Program-made: the position numbers and the translations under genes
The notes under the pieces: generated by a model
What the model saw: only the letters and a program-made list of their open reading frames with translations
What the model was told of the DNA's origin: nothing
Databases searched by the model: none
NCBI RefSeq assembly: GCF_016107395.1
Contig: NZ_JAAIKO010000063.1
Location: 1-32,995, forward strand
Direction: 5' to 3'
DNA length: 32,995 nucleotides
Source: Streptomyces fildesensis
Lineage (GTDB): Bacteria > Actinomycetota > Actinomycetes > Streptomycetales > Streptomycetaceae
Shown: one piece after another, positions 9,288 through 16,602 of the stretch
Layout: each line of letters starts with the position of its first letter
How positions within the stretch are numbered: position 1 is the stretch's first letter

Positions 9288-9327
9288 GAAACCGATCGGT
9301 TTCCAGTCATCGTAAACCGATCGGTTT
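9288..9327. promoter_or_regulatory. Double TetR-type operator upstream of the hydrolase
   Basis: Two palindromes with the core AAACCGATCGGTTT, at 9289-9302 and 9314-9327, have centres 25 bp apart. The same core occurs at 14039-14052 before an intact TetR gene, and variants occur before the MFS exporter. Binding by that TetR family is inference. Confidence 0.7.
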
Positions 9328-9603
9328 CCACGCGCAAGCGCGGGATCCGCGAAGACGGCCTTGGGGGCCGGCTTGTTGGCGTGCGTCTCCGCCGGCCCGT
9401 CGGTCTCCTTGATGCCGAACCGCGCATGGAAGCGCGCGAGTGGGCCCGAGGCCCACCAAGCCGCCCCGCCCAGGAGTTTCATGACGGCCGTCCCCAGCAG
9501 GATGCGCACCACCAGCACGTCCGTCAGGGCCGCGAACACCATGCCGGCACCGAAGAGCTCCATGGTCAGCACGGCGCTCATCTCGATCGCCGCGAGCCGT
9601 CCT
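9328..9603 (-). pseudogene. MMPL-family transporter, C-terminal remnant
   Basis: The minus-strand frame reads RLAAIEMSAVLTMELFGAG, MVFAALTDVLVVRILLGTAV and MKLLGGAAWWASGPLARFHA, then RFGIKET. This is the last membrane segment and C-terminal tail of an MMPL/RND-type lipid or drug exporter. An in-frame TGA at 9603-9605 lies directly upstream and the rest of the roughly 700-residue protein is absent. The remnant has lost its own stop and stays in frame through the operator into the hydrolase gene. Confidence 0.7.
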
Positions 9604-9714
9604 CATAGACCGCCGACTCGCCGCCGAAGTACGCGTGGGCGCCCGGCGGCGCCGGGACCGGAACAGTAGGTGCCCCGGGTGCGGGCAATCTCCCGGCAGG
9701 CGGTGGGTCGCCGG

Positions 9715-10334
9715 TCAGCGGTTGTCAGGTAGGGAATTGCCGCCGCCGGTGGCATCGAGGAATGTGCCGGCGGTCGCGACAGCGAGACCGTCGAGACGCC
9801 GTGCGTGTACGACAGACCAGGCGCTGGCTCCGTCGAACACAAGGGTCAGCCGCCTGGCCAGCTGGGCGGGGTCGGCTGCGCCGCCGCGTTCGGCTTCCCG
9901 CCGAAAGAACGCGGTCAGCCTGTCCTTCTGTCGACGGGCGACCAGACTCGCCGGATGCTCGGGCGACTTGACTTGGACGGCCGCAGCGACGAACGGACAG
10001 CCACGGAAATCGTCTCATCGTTCGAGGGCTTCCAACCGTTCGAAGACATGCAGAATCCGTGCTCGCGGCGGACGGTCGTCATCATCGGCTGGCAGCAGAA
10101 AGGCCGCATAGTCGAACGCCGCGCGTTCCCGCAGGCCGGCTGCCACCAGTTGATCCTTGCTGCCGAACAGTTGGTACATCGAACCCTTCGACACCCCGGC
10201 GGCGCGGCACAGCGTGTCGACGCCGATGTGGACGCCCCGTTCGTGGAACAGCTGCGCGGCCACGTCGAGCAACCGGTAGCGGTCGAGACAGCACCGGCAG
10301 TCAGCGCGGGCGTCGGCCTTGTCGGGTCGCTCAC
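9715..10334 (-). pseudogene. TetR-family repressor with an internal TGA codon
   Basis: A close homologue of the intact TetR at 14085. The N-terminal part reads LLDVAAQLFHERGVHIGVDT, then LCRAAGVSKGSMYQLFGSKD and ARILHVFERLEALER. TGA at 10015-10017 follows. Without any frame change it continues as DDFRGCPFVAAAVQVKSPEH, LTAFFRREAERGGAADP and LTLVFDGASA to a stop at 9715. Spacing to the homologue is identical, so one residue has become a stop. The start is also doubtful: TTG 10272 is in frame, while GTG 10334 needs a frameshift. It is divergent from the MFS gene, whose intergenic operators it presumably once bound. Confidence 0.8.
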
Positions 10335-10365
10335 AGGTCGGAGACTACCCGTTTACTTGCATTGT

Positions 10366-10407
10366 GGAAACCGATCTGTTTTCCTGAGTGGAAACAGATC
10401 AGTTTCC
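10366..10407. promoter_or_regulatory. Double TetR-type operator between the broken repressor and the exporter
   Basis: Two imperfect copies of the shared palindrome, AAACCGATCTGTTT (10368-10381) and AAACAGATCAGTTT (10392-10405), have centres 24 bp apart. They lie about 40-80 bases before the MFS start and beside the divergent repressor remnant, the classic layout of a TetR/exporter switch. Confidence 0.7.
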
Positions 10408-10446
10408 GACGGGTGTTCGGCCTATGACCAGCGATAAAGGGGAAAA

Positions 10447-11946
10447 ATGACTACCACCTTCGATCGTGGGGCGCCTGCCTCCGGGAAAACAGACTCGGGC
10501 CGTCGCGGCTCACATGCCATGCGCTGGTGGGTGCTTGTCGTGCTGGGCGTGGCACAGCTCATGGTCACGCTCGATGCGACCGTCGTGAACATCGCGCTGC
10601 CCGCAGCGCAACATGACCTCGGTTTCAGCGACGGCAGTCGGCAGTGGGTCATTACGGGTTACGCCCTGGCATTCGGCAGCCTGCTGCTGCTCGGTGGCCG
10701 ACTCGGTGACCTGTTCGGCCGGCGTACCACCTTCGTGACCGGCCTCGTCGGTTTCGCGGGCGCATCCGTCGTCGGCGGCGCGGCCACCAGCTTCGAAATC
10801 CTCGTCGCGGCACGTGTAGCCCAAGGTCTCTTCGCCGCGCTGCTTGCGCCCGCGGCCCTCTCACTGCTCAGCGTGACCTTCACCCAGCCGTCCGAAAGGG
10901 CGAAGGCCTTTGGCATCTTCAGTGCGCTGGCCGGTGCGGGCGGCGCGATCGGGCTGCTGCTCGGCGGCATGCTCACCGAATGGGCGTCGTGGCGCTGGGT
11001 GATGTACGTGAACGTCGCCTTCGCGGCCGTCGCGCTGGTCGGTGCGCTGTTGCTGCTGGCCAAGCCCGCGATCACCGAGCGGCCCAAACTCGATATCCCG
11101 GGCACCATCACGGTGAGCGCCGCGCTGTTCGCCATCGTCTACGGGTTCGCGCACGTCGAATCCACCAGCTGGACCAACCCGGTCACCATCGCCTCCATGA
11201 TCGCCGGCGTGGTGCTGCTCGCGGTATTCGTCTGGCTGGAGTCCTGGGTCGCGCATCCGCTGCTGCCGCTGCGACTCGTGCGGGACCGTACCCGCGGCGG
11301 TTCGTTCCTGGCGGTGTTCGTCATCGGCATGGGGATGTTTTCGATCTTCCTGTTCCTGACCTATTACTTGGAGGCCAGCCTCGGCTACTCGCCGATCAAG
11401 ACCGGTCTGGCGTTCCTGCCGATGGTCGCGGGCATCGTTGCCGCGTCGACCACGGCGCCTGCGCTGCTGCTGCCCAGGGTCGGCCCGAAGATCGTGATCA
11501 GCGCCAGCTTCCTGGTCGCCGCAGCCGGTATGGCCTACCTGACCCAGCTCAAGCTGGACAGCACCTACGCCGCCCACATCATGCCCGGCCTTATCTTGTT
11601 GGGTCTCGGCCTCGGCGGGGTGATGACCACCGCGTTCCAGGGCGCGACCGCAGGCATCCACCACGAGGACTCGGGCGTCGCCTCGGCGCTGATCAACACC
11701 GGCCAGCAGGTGGGCGGTTCGATCAGCACGGCGCTACTGACCACCGTTGCCTCATCGGCCGCGACCCACTACCTGTCCTCGCACAAGGCCGGCGCGCTGA
11801 CCGCGGCGCAGGCCGGGGTCGAGAGCTACACGGCCACCCTGGCCTGGGGCGCCGGGTTCTTCGTGGTCGGTGCGGTGCTCGCGGCGTTCCTGATCCCGAA
11901 TAAGGCCCTGGCGCCGTCGGAGGGCGAGCCCGTGATCGCCCACTGA
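10447..11946 (+). CDS. DHA2-type (14-TMS) MFS multidrug exporter
   Basis: A 499-residue proton-coupled exporter of the EmrB/QacA class in the cytoplasmic membrane. After a 25-residue soluble N-terminus, the first helix carries the motif LDATVVNIALP (Asp43). The helix 2-3 loop has motif A GGRLGDLFGRR (83-93), and helix 5 has the antiporter motif-C region around ALAGAGGAIGLLLGG. Fourteen hydrophobic segments can be counted. ATG 10447 follows AAAGGGGAAAA. The upstream double operator and divergent TetR remnant indicate drug- or metabolite-inducible control. The stop codon TGA overlaps the predicted left boundary of the IS110 element, which leaves the gene intact. The substrate is unknown. Confidence 0.92.
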   Translation: MTTTFDRGAPASGKTDSGRRGSHAMRWWVLVVLGVAQLMVTLDATVVNIALPAAQHDLGFSDGSRQWVITGYALAFGSLLLLGGRLGDLFGRRTTFVTGLVGFAGASVVGGAATSFEILVAARVAQGLFAALLAPAALSLLSVTFTQPSERAKAFGIFSALAGAGGAIGLLLGGMLTEWASWRWVMYVNVAFAAVALVGALLLLAKPAITERPKLDIPGTITVSAALFAIVYGFAHVESTSWTNPVTIASMIAGVVLLAVFVWLESWVAHPLLPLRLVRDRTRGGSFLAVFVIGMGMFSIFLFLTYYLEASLGYSPIKTGLAFLPMVAGIVAASTTAPALLLPRVGPKIVISASFLVAAAGMAYLTQLKLDSTYAAHIMPGLILLGLGLGGVMTTAFQGATAGIHHEDSGVASALINTGQQVGGSISTALLTTVASSAATHYLSSHKAGALTAAQAGVESYTATLAWGAGFFVVGAVLAAFLIPNKALAPSEGEPVIAH

Positions 11947-11952
11947 CAGTGA

Positions 11953-12140
11953 GGATGTTCATGAGCGTCTCCCGGCGGGGTCTGACCCACCCACTGACTG
12001 ACCTCGGGTCCTCAACGGGATCTGTCGACTCTGTCCGGGAGACGCTCGTGTGCAGCCACCGGACCGGCCTGCGTGACTTCATAAGAGCCTGGCCAGAGGC
12101 CCCATCACTGTCTTCTCCGCCCGCTCGGCCGGTGGCTGCC
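11953..12140 (+). ncRNA. Candidate IS110 bridge RNA
   Basis: Two large stem-loops follow each other. The first is a 16-bp stem (11960-11975 with 12035-12050, one G-U pair) with a 59-base loop. The second is a perfect 11-bp stem GCAGCCACCGG (12052-12062) / CCGGTGGCTGC (12129-12139) with a 66-base loop. Loop 1 contains CCCACTGAC (11990-11998), identical to the left flank at 11939-11947. Loop 2 contains CATAAGAGC (12080-12088), identical to the right end at 13264-13272, and TCACTGTC (12105-12112), the exact complement of the left end at 11945-11952. These are the expected target and donor guides of a bridge RNA. A fourth guide is weak. Confidence 0.6.
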
Positions 12141-12170
12141 GCCCTGACCGCTCGAGTGGAGAGGACGGCG

Positions 12171-13259
12171 ATGTCCACCATCGCACAGCAGGACCGCGAG
12201 ATCACCGGCGGCGTCGACACGCACAAGGACACCCACACCGCGGCGGCCATCGACTCGGCGGGGCGCCCGCTGGGCGCCGAGCAGTTCGAGGCGACAGCGG
12301 CCGGCTACCGCAAGCTCCTGGCCTGGCTCCACTCGTTCGGCACCCTGGTGCTGGTCGGGGTGGAGGGCACCGGCGCCTACGGGGCCGGACTCGCCCGCTA
12401 CCTGCACGAGCAGGACGTGAGCGTGGTGGAGATCGACCGCCCGGACCGCAAGGCCCGCCGCTGGCAGGGCAAGTCCGACCCGGTCGACGCCGAGGCTGCC
12501 GCCCGCGCGGCTCTGGTCCGACGCCGTACCGGCATACCCAAGCAGCGCGACGGCCAGGTGGAGGCTCTGCGGAGCCTGCGCGTCGCCCGCCGCAGCGCGG
12601 TCCGCCAGCGAGCCGACGTGCAACGGCAGATGAAGACTCTGGTCATCAGTGCGCCGGAGGAACTGCGCGCCGCCCTGCGCGAGCTGGGTGACAAGCAACT
12701 GATCGCCACGTGCGCGGCCTCCCGACCCGACGCCGAGCGCGCCGGGGAGCCCGCCATCGCGGCCAAACTCGCCTTGCGCTCCCTGGCCCGCCGCCACCAG
12801 CGGCTCACCGAGGAAGTCGGCGAGCTCGACGATCTCATCGACCCGCTGACCTCGGAGATCGCCCCGACCCTGCTTGCCCTGAACGGCGTGGGCTCCGACG
12901 TCGCCGGGCAACTGCTGGTCACCGTCGGCCAGAACCCCGAACGCCTCCGCTCGGAGGCCGCCTTCGCCATGCTCTGCGGCGCCGCCCCACTTCCCGCCTC
13001 TTCCGGGCGCACCCAGCGCCACCGCCTCAACCGGGGTGGCGACCGAGCGGCCAACTCGGCCCTCTACCGCATCGTCCTCTGCCGCCTGCGCTGGGACGAA
13101 CGCACCAAGGAGTACATGGCACGCCGGACGAAGGAGGGCCTGTCGAAGAAGGAGATCATCCGCTGCCTCAAGCGGTACATCGCCCGCGAGATCTACCAGA
13201 TCCTGACCGCCCCCACGCCGACGACCATCACCGCAGAGCAGCTCACAACCGCCGCTTGA
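12171..13259 (+). CDS. IS110-family transposase/recombinase
   Basis: A 362-residue DEDD-type recombinase. The N-terminal RuvC-like domain has GGVDTHKDTH (first Asp), VGVEGTGAYG (Glu) and KSDPVDAEAAAR (Asp pair). A coiled-coil linker follows. The C-terminal transposase_20 domain has LNGVGSDVAGQLL and AMLCGAAPLPASSGRTQRH with the catalytic Ser, then RGGDRAANSALYRI. The start is ATG 12171, where the MSTIAQQDREITGGVD N-terminus is usual for the family. The frame is open upstream but that part lies in the RNA region. The protein is full length and looks active. Family members use a bridge RNA to pair target and donor. Confidence 0.93.
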   Translation: MSTIAQQDREITGGVDTHKDTHTAAAIDSAGRPLGAEQFEATAAGYRKLLAWLHSFGTLVLVGVEGTGAYGAGLARYLHEQDVSVVEIDRPDRKARRWQGKSDPVDAEAAARAALVRRRTGIPKQRDGQVEALRSLRVARRSAVRQRADVQRQMKTLVISAPEELRAALRELGDKQLIATCAASRPDAERAGEPAIAAKLALRSLARRHQRLTEEVGELDDLIDPLTSEIAPTLLALNGVGSDVAGQLLVTVGQNPERLRSEAAFAMLCGAAPLPASSGRTQRHRLNRGGDRAANSALYRIVLCRLRWDERTKEYMARRTKEGLSKKEIIRCLKRYIAREIYQILTAPTPTTITAEQLTTAA

Positions 13260-13327
13260 CATCCATAAGAGCATCCCTGAATCCACCGGGGATACGCGGT
13301 TGATCACAACGAGTGGTCAGTGAGAAA

Positions 13328-13460
13328 TGCCCTGCTACCTGCGATGATTGGTGTTCTCAAGGCACAAATCAGCGAAGGAGGACCGGGCATCTCCGAGATG
13401 ATGCCCACTTCTACCCGCGCGATTCGTCTTCAGAAATCTGATCATCACAGGTAGCGGGCA
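13328..13460. repeat. MITE-like element with 21-22-bp terminal inverted repeats
   Basis: TGCCCTGCTACCTGCGATGA (from 13328) and the reverse complement of 13440-13460 (TGCCCGCTACCTGTGATGAT) match except for one missing base and one or two substitutions. They enclose about 90 bp with no gene. An inner hairpin GGGCATC / GATGCCC lies at about 13385-13406. This looks like a miniature, non-autonomous transposon or a deleted IS. I see no clear target duplication. Confidence 0.5.
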
Positions 13461-13974
13461 CCTTCCGTCAACACGGCGTCAGATCCACGATGTGGGCTGA
13501 AATGCCGAGGCTGATGGGCATGCTGGTCATGGCGGGCGCGGTCGGCCTCATGGGGGTGGACGCCTCCTACCTGCCGCCGCTGTGGCTGTACTCGGTGTGC
13601 GCCATCGCGGTCTCCGGGATCGGTGCGCTCACCCTCCTTGCCGTGTTCGGCACGCCCGGCATGCTGGTGGTCACGCTGTTCCATGTCGCGAGGGCGGTGC
13701 CGACGGCCGGTGCCACCGCCCCTTGAGGCGCTGTCCGTCTTCTACCGCTTCCTCGCGGAGTTCGAGCCGCTGCGGCAGATCACCAGCGGTGTCCGCTCGA
13801 TCCTCTTCTACGGCGCCCAGGGTGATGCGTGCCTGGCCCGAGGCTGGGGGATGATGGCTGTCGGCGTCATCGCAGCCGGCACTCTTCGGCTTCGGGGTGA
13901 CGGGCTGGTACCGCCAGGGGCTGCACCGCGGCCCCGCCGGGACGAAGCCCGAGAAGACCGCCGCCCCGGCGTAG
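13461..13974 (+). pseudogene. DUF3533/ABC-2-like membrane protein, C-terminal remnant
   Basis: Three successive frames give one recognisable C-terminus. The first has GVDASYLPPLWLYSVC, ALTLLAVFGTPGMLVVTLFH and VARAVPTAGAT. A shift near 13724 leads to ALSVFYRFLAEFEPLRQITS and GVRSILFYGAQGD. A shift near 13878 leads to ALFGFGVTGWYRQGLHRGPA and a TAG stop at 13972. This is the terminal membrane segment set and cytoplasmic tail of the DUF3533 (YhgE/SNG1-like) family. The N-terminal part is missing at the boundary with the MITE-like element. Two frameshifts make it dead. Confidence 0.65.
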
Positions 13975-14038
13975 CGAAACCGTACTCACCTGCCCGCTCG
14001 GCCATGGGCGGTGCGAAGATCGCCGCCCAAAGCTTCGT

Positions 14039-14052
14039 AAACCGATCGGTTT
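14039..14052. promoter_or_regulatory. TetR-type operator upstream of the intact TetR gene
   Basis: One perfect copy of AAACCGATCGGTTT lies 33 bases before the TetR start and is identical to the two copies before the hydrolase at 9.3 kb. This suggests autoregulation. A second, smaller inverted repeat GCGAG (14067-14071) / CTCGC (14077-14081) sits just before the start. Confidence 0.65.
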
Positions 14053-14084
14053 CCATTTCGTCGGAAGCGAGTTAACCTCGCAGT

Positions 14085-14654
14085 ATGACCACCGAGGCGA
14101 AGTCAAGTTCCCGAGAGCGGCTGTTGGAGGCGGCGGCCACGCTCACTTACCGAGATGGTGTCGGCATCGGCGTCGATGCGCTGTGCAAGGCTGCGGGGGT
14201 ATCGAAGCGTTCCATGTACCAGCTGTTCGAGAGCAAGGACGAACTGCTGGCGGCGAGCCTGGAGCGACGAGCCGATTCCTACGCTGCGACGCTCCTGCCC
14301 GAGGCGGACGACGGCCGTTCACCCCGCGAGCGAATCCTGCACGTCTTCGAGCAGCTGGAGTCGCAGGCCGGTGCACCCGACTTCCAAGGCTGTCGGTACC
14401 TGGCCGTTCAAATCGAGCTCAAAGACCAGAGCCACCCTGCGAGCCAGGTGGCCCACCGGGTCAAGGAGAACCTGACCGCCTTCTTCCGCGCCGAGGCCGA
14501 ACAGGGTGGGGCGAGCGACCCGGATCTGCTGGCCAGGCAGCTGACCCTGGTCTTCGACGGCGCCAGTGCCCGCGCGGGAATCGGAGCCGACACCCCGACA
14601 GGGCTCATCGCTCCCACGGTGGCCACCCTGCTCGATGCGGCAGGCATGCGCTGA
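14085..14654 (+). CDS. TetR-family transcriptional repressor
   Basis: A full-length 189-residue TetR protein. The DNA-binding domain is residues 8-58, with the helix-turn-helix VDALCKAAGVSKRSMYQLFE and then SKDELLAASLERR. The C-terminal ligand domain has RILHVFEQLESQ, DFQGCRYLAVQ, ASQVAHRVKENLTAFF and LTLVFDGASARAG. Its recognition helix differs by one residue (VSKRSMYQLF against VSKGSMYQLF) from the broken TetR at 9.7 kb, which explains why both loci carry the same palindrome. ATG 14085 has no Shine-Dalgarno sequence, so the mRNA may be leaderless. It probably represses itself and may also control the hydrolase and exporter loci. The ligand is unknown. Confidence 0.88.
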   Translation: MTTEAKSSSRERLLEAAATLTYRDGVGIGVDALCKAAGVSKRSMYQLFESKDELLAASLERRADSYAATLLPEADDGRSPRERILHVFEQLESQAGAPDFQGCRYLAVQIELKDQSHPASQVAHRVKENLTAFFRAEAEQGGASDPDLLARQLTLVFDGASARAGIGADTPTGLIAPTVATLLDAAGMR

Positions 14655-14689
14655 CGCATCGCCTATGCGAGCAGGCTCGGTGACCGATG

Positions 14690-15150
14690 TGCTCTACGAG
14701 TTGATGCCGGCCTCCGGCGACCCGAGCAGCCCCCAAGGCTTCATGCCCTCTTCCCGGCACTCGGGGGAAGCCCCCATGGCCGTAAGAGTGCTGATGAGCA
14801 TGCCGCGAGCCAGGAAGGTCGTGGTCTCGTTGACATCGACGACCAGCGGCAGGTGCACGGTCTACCAGAGCCTCATCCAGCCGGCCCGGACGAGCTCGCC
14901 GATCTGGCCATCGCCCTGCGCCTCGGCGGCTGCCGCGAAGGTGTGTCCCCGCATCTGCATCAGGAGCGTTTCGGGGCGCGTGGAGATCAGCTGCGCGCAA
15001 GCGCCCGCCATCGCGTTCAGGGCCTGCTCGCCCCCATCCCTTTCGCCGCCCTCTCGAAGGCCAGGCGAGTGTCTTCCATGCTCCGCGCCAAGGCGGCGAC
15101 GAAGATCGCCTTCTTGCCCGGGAAGAGCCGGAAGAGGTACGGCTGCGTGA
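14690..15150 (-). pseudogene. TetR-family regulator remnant
   Basis: Read on the minus strand: TQPYLFRLFPGKKAIFVAAL, then ARSMEDTRLAFERAAKGMG. A frameshift near 15045 leads to EQALNAMAGACAQLISTRPE, TLLMQMRGHTFAAAAEAQGD and ELVRAGWMRLW. An in-frame TAG follows, then TVHLPLVVDVNETTTFLARG. This is a TetR protein of the SQPYLFRLF type lacking the first part of the helix-turn-helix. One frameshift, one nonsense codon and the N-terminal loss make it dead. Confidence 0.7.
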
Positions 15151-15274
15151 CGGCATGGACGGCGTGTTCAAGCACGGCTTCGAACGGACCGCCGCACCCC
15201 GTGCAGGGCACATCCTGCACCTCAAGCAGCCCAAGACGGCGGCCGATCACATCCTGGGCTGTCTGAACAGCTGA
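15150..15274 (+). pseudogene. Alpha/beta hydrolase C-terminal scrap
   Basis: A plus-strand frame reads VFKHGFERTAAPRAGHILHL, KQPKTAADHILGCLNS and then TGA at 15272. GHxxHLxQPxxxADHIL is the usual region around the catalytic His and last helix of alpha/beta hydrolases. Everything upstream is missing and has been replaced by the antisense TetR remnant. Confidence 0.5.
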
Positions 15275-15302
15275 CTCACCCAACCAGACTTAGGACATAT
15301 TG

Positions 15303-15670
15303 ATGCCAGAGCGCAATCCCATCCTGATCACCGGTGCCGCCGGCGAAATCGGTGGTGTGAGTCGAACGATGGTCGACATGCTGCTTGAACAAGGGTACCC
15401 GGTGCGTGCGTTCGTGCGGCAGGACGACGAACGCGCGGACTCGCTCCGCCAGGCCGGGGCCGAGGTCTTCGTCGGTGACCTGCTCAACATCGCTGACGTG
15501 ACAGCCGCACTGAAGGACTGCCGACGCATCTACTTCAGCATGAGCCTGTCGCCGTACTACTCCGACGCCGTCATCCTGATGGCCGCGGCGGCGCGCGCCC
15601 AGAGCGACATTGAGGTCTTCGTCAACATCTCCGAGTACGAGCAGTCGTTCATGAGGCTCGAGAAGATGAC
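15303..15670 (+). pseudogene. NmrA-type NAD(P)-dependent reductase, truncated
   Basis: From ATG 15303 the sequence MPERNPILITGAAGEIGG carries the Rossmann GxxGxxG motif. FVRQDDERADSLRQAGAEVF, VGDLLNIADVTAAL and VNISEYEQSFMRLEKMT match atypical short-chain reductases of the NmrA group. After about 122 residues the family sequence stops and the frame runs into unrelated sequence and an IS630 tail. About 150 C-terminal residues that form the substrate pocket are gone, so activity is unlikely. Confidence 0.75.
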
Positions 15671-15749
15671 CTGTTGGAGGGCGGGCCCAAGAAGCCGGGC
15701 GGCCGCTTCGACCGCACCCGGATGCAGGCCCTCATGGCAGTTGCCTGGT

Positions 15750-15821
15750 TTTGCGACAGCCGAAGAGATCCTCGACTCACTCGCCCGTTTCTGCCGACGG
15801 ATCTCCGGCGCAGGACACTAG
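15750..15821 (+). pseudogene. IS630-family transposase, last residues
   Basis: The frame that closes the truncated reductase ends FATAEEILDSLARFCRRISG-AGH-stop, the characteristic C-terminus of IS630-type transposases. Only about 23 residues remain. It marks the insertion that probably cut the reductase gene. Confidence 0.6.
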
Positions 15822-16240
15822 CTCAACGCATGCGCCAGCAAGGGCGTGAACGCCTCCCTGAAGGAGGCCCTGGCGGTTACGCGGCTGCCGACGCAAGTGG
15901 ACCGGGACCGGGCTCCCTTGGGGCATGTGCAGACGTCGATGACAGCCGATCTGCTTGCTCCGAAGCGGCCGCCGCGGCGTCGACACCCGAAGATGCTGCC
16001 GGAGGGAGCCAAGGACGAGTTGCGGGGCGTGATGAACACGGCCCGTGACGAGATGGTCCTGTAGTGGCTGTCGGACACCAGCCTGCGGCCGGGCGGGTCA
16101 TCGTCATCACCCAGCCCACCGGCAGGCCGGTGCCCGACCTCGTGTCGTACGCCCCCGAAGCCCCCGCCTCACGCGAACAGCCCGGCTTGCCGCTTCGCCG
16201 CCCCTGACCAGCACTTCAGCGCTACGGTTATCCGTAGATC
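15822..16240. other. Unassigned stretch with possible gene fragment
   Basis: A plus-strand frame from GTG 15846 to 16064 (72 codons, ending AKDELRGVMNTARDEMVL) has protein-like composition but no recognised family and an IS remnant directly upstream. I regard it as a possible fragment only. Confidence 0.25.
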
Positions 16241-16283
16241 GGCCCTGGTGCCGCCCTCCCCCCCGTGGGGCGGCACCAGGGCC
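16241..16283. terminator. Perfect 15-bp hairpin terminator
   Basis: GGCCCTGGTGCCGCC (16241-16255) and its exact complement (16269-16283) flank a 13-base loop with a C-run. No gene ends clearly in front of it on the plus strand, so it may be left from a lost gene. The outer arm GGCCCTGGTGCC recurs in the hairpin at 27870. Confidence 0.65.
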
Positions 16284-16602
16284 GTCTGCGTACTCACCAT
16301 CGGCGAGATGCTCCACTTCAAGAGGTTCGGCCACGGCCTGCCGATGGAGATCGTGATGGGCCATCTCCTGACCGGCGGCGGTCCGGACGGAATGGACGCG
16401 TCAAGGTCGTCCCTGTCCAGGTGGTACGTGGCGACGAACCGCGCGCGTGGACGGACATCCACGCGGCGATCGTGGACCTGCTCGCGGGCCATCTGCCGGC
16501 AACGGATCGGCGGTAGCGCTCTCCCGGCTGGCGCCCGTGCCGGAACTCTTCGTGGGGCGGCCACGAGGGCCGTTGTCAGAGGCGATTGGCAAGATTGCGG
16601 CC
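16284..16602. other. Unassigned stretch
   Basis: Short plus-strand frames here contain protein-like runs (RFGHGLPMEIVMGHLLTGGG, then one frame over VKVVPVQVVRGDEPRAWTDI and HAAIVDLLAGHLP ending at 16516). They suggest a frameshifted C-terminus of an unknown protein. I cannot name it. Confidence 0.25.

Larger units (their letters stand above)
11945..13270 (+). mobile_element. IS110-family element with predicted ends
   Basis: The element is about 1.3 kb, containing a 5' non-coding RNA region and one transposase gene. The ends are inferred from guide matches in the putative bridge RNA: a GA core at 11945-11946 (the last two bases of the MFS stop codon) and a GA core at 13269-13270, ten bases after the transposase stop. 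There are no terminal inverted repeats, as expected for the IS110 group. An empty site would read through as CCCACT-GA-GCATCCC. Confidence 0.6.

Noticed and set aside
8358..9581. A 407-residue hydrolase starting at 9581
   Set aside because: The first 115 residues are an MMPL tail and translated operator DNA. ATG 9236 has a good ribosome binding site and begins the real hydrolase.
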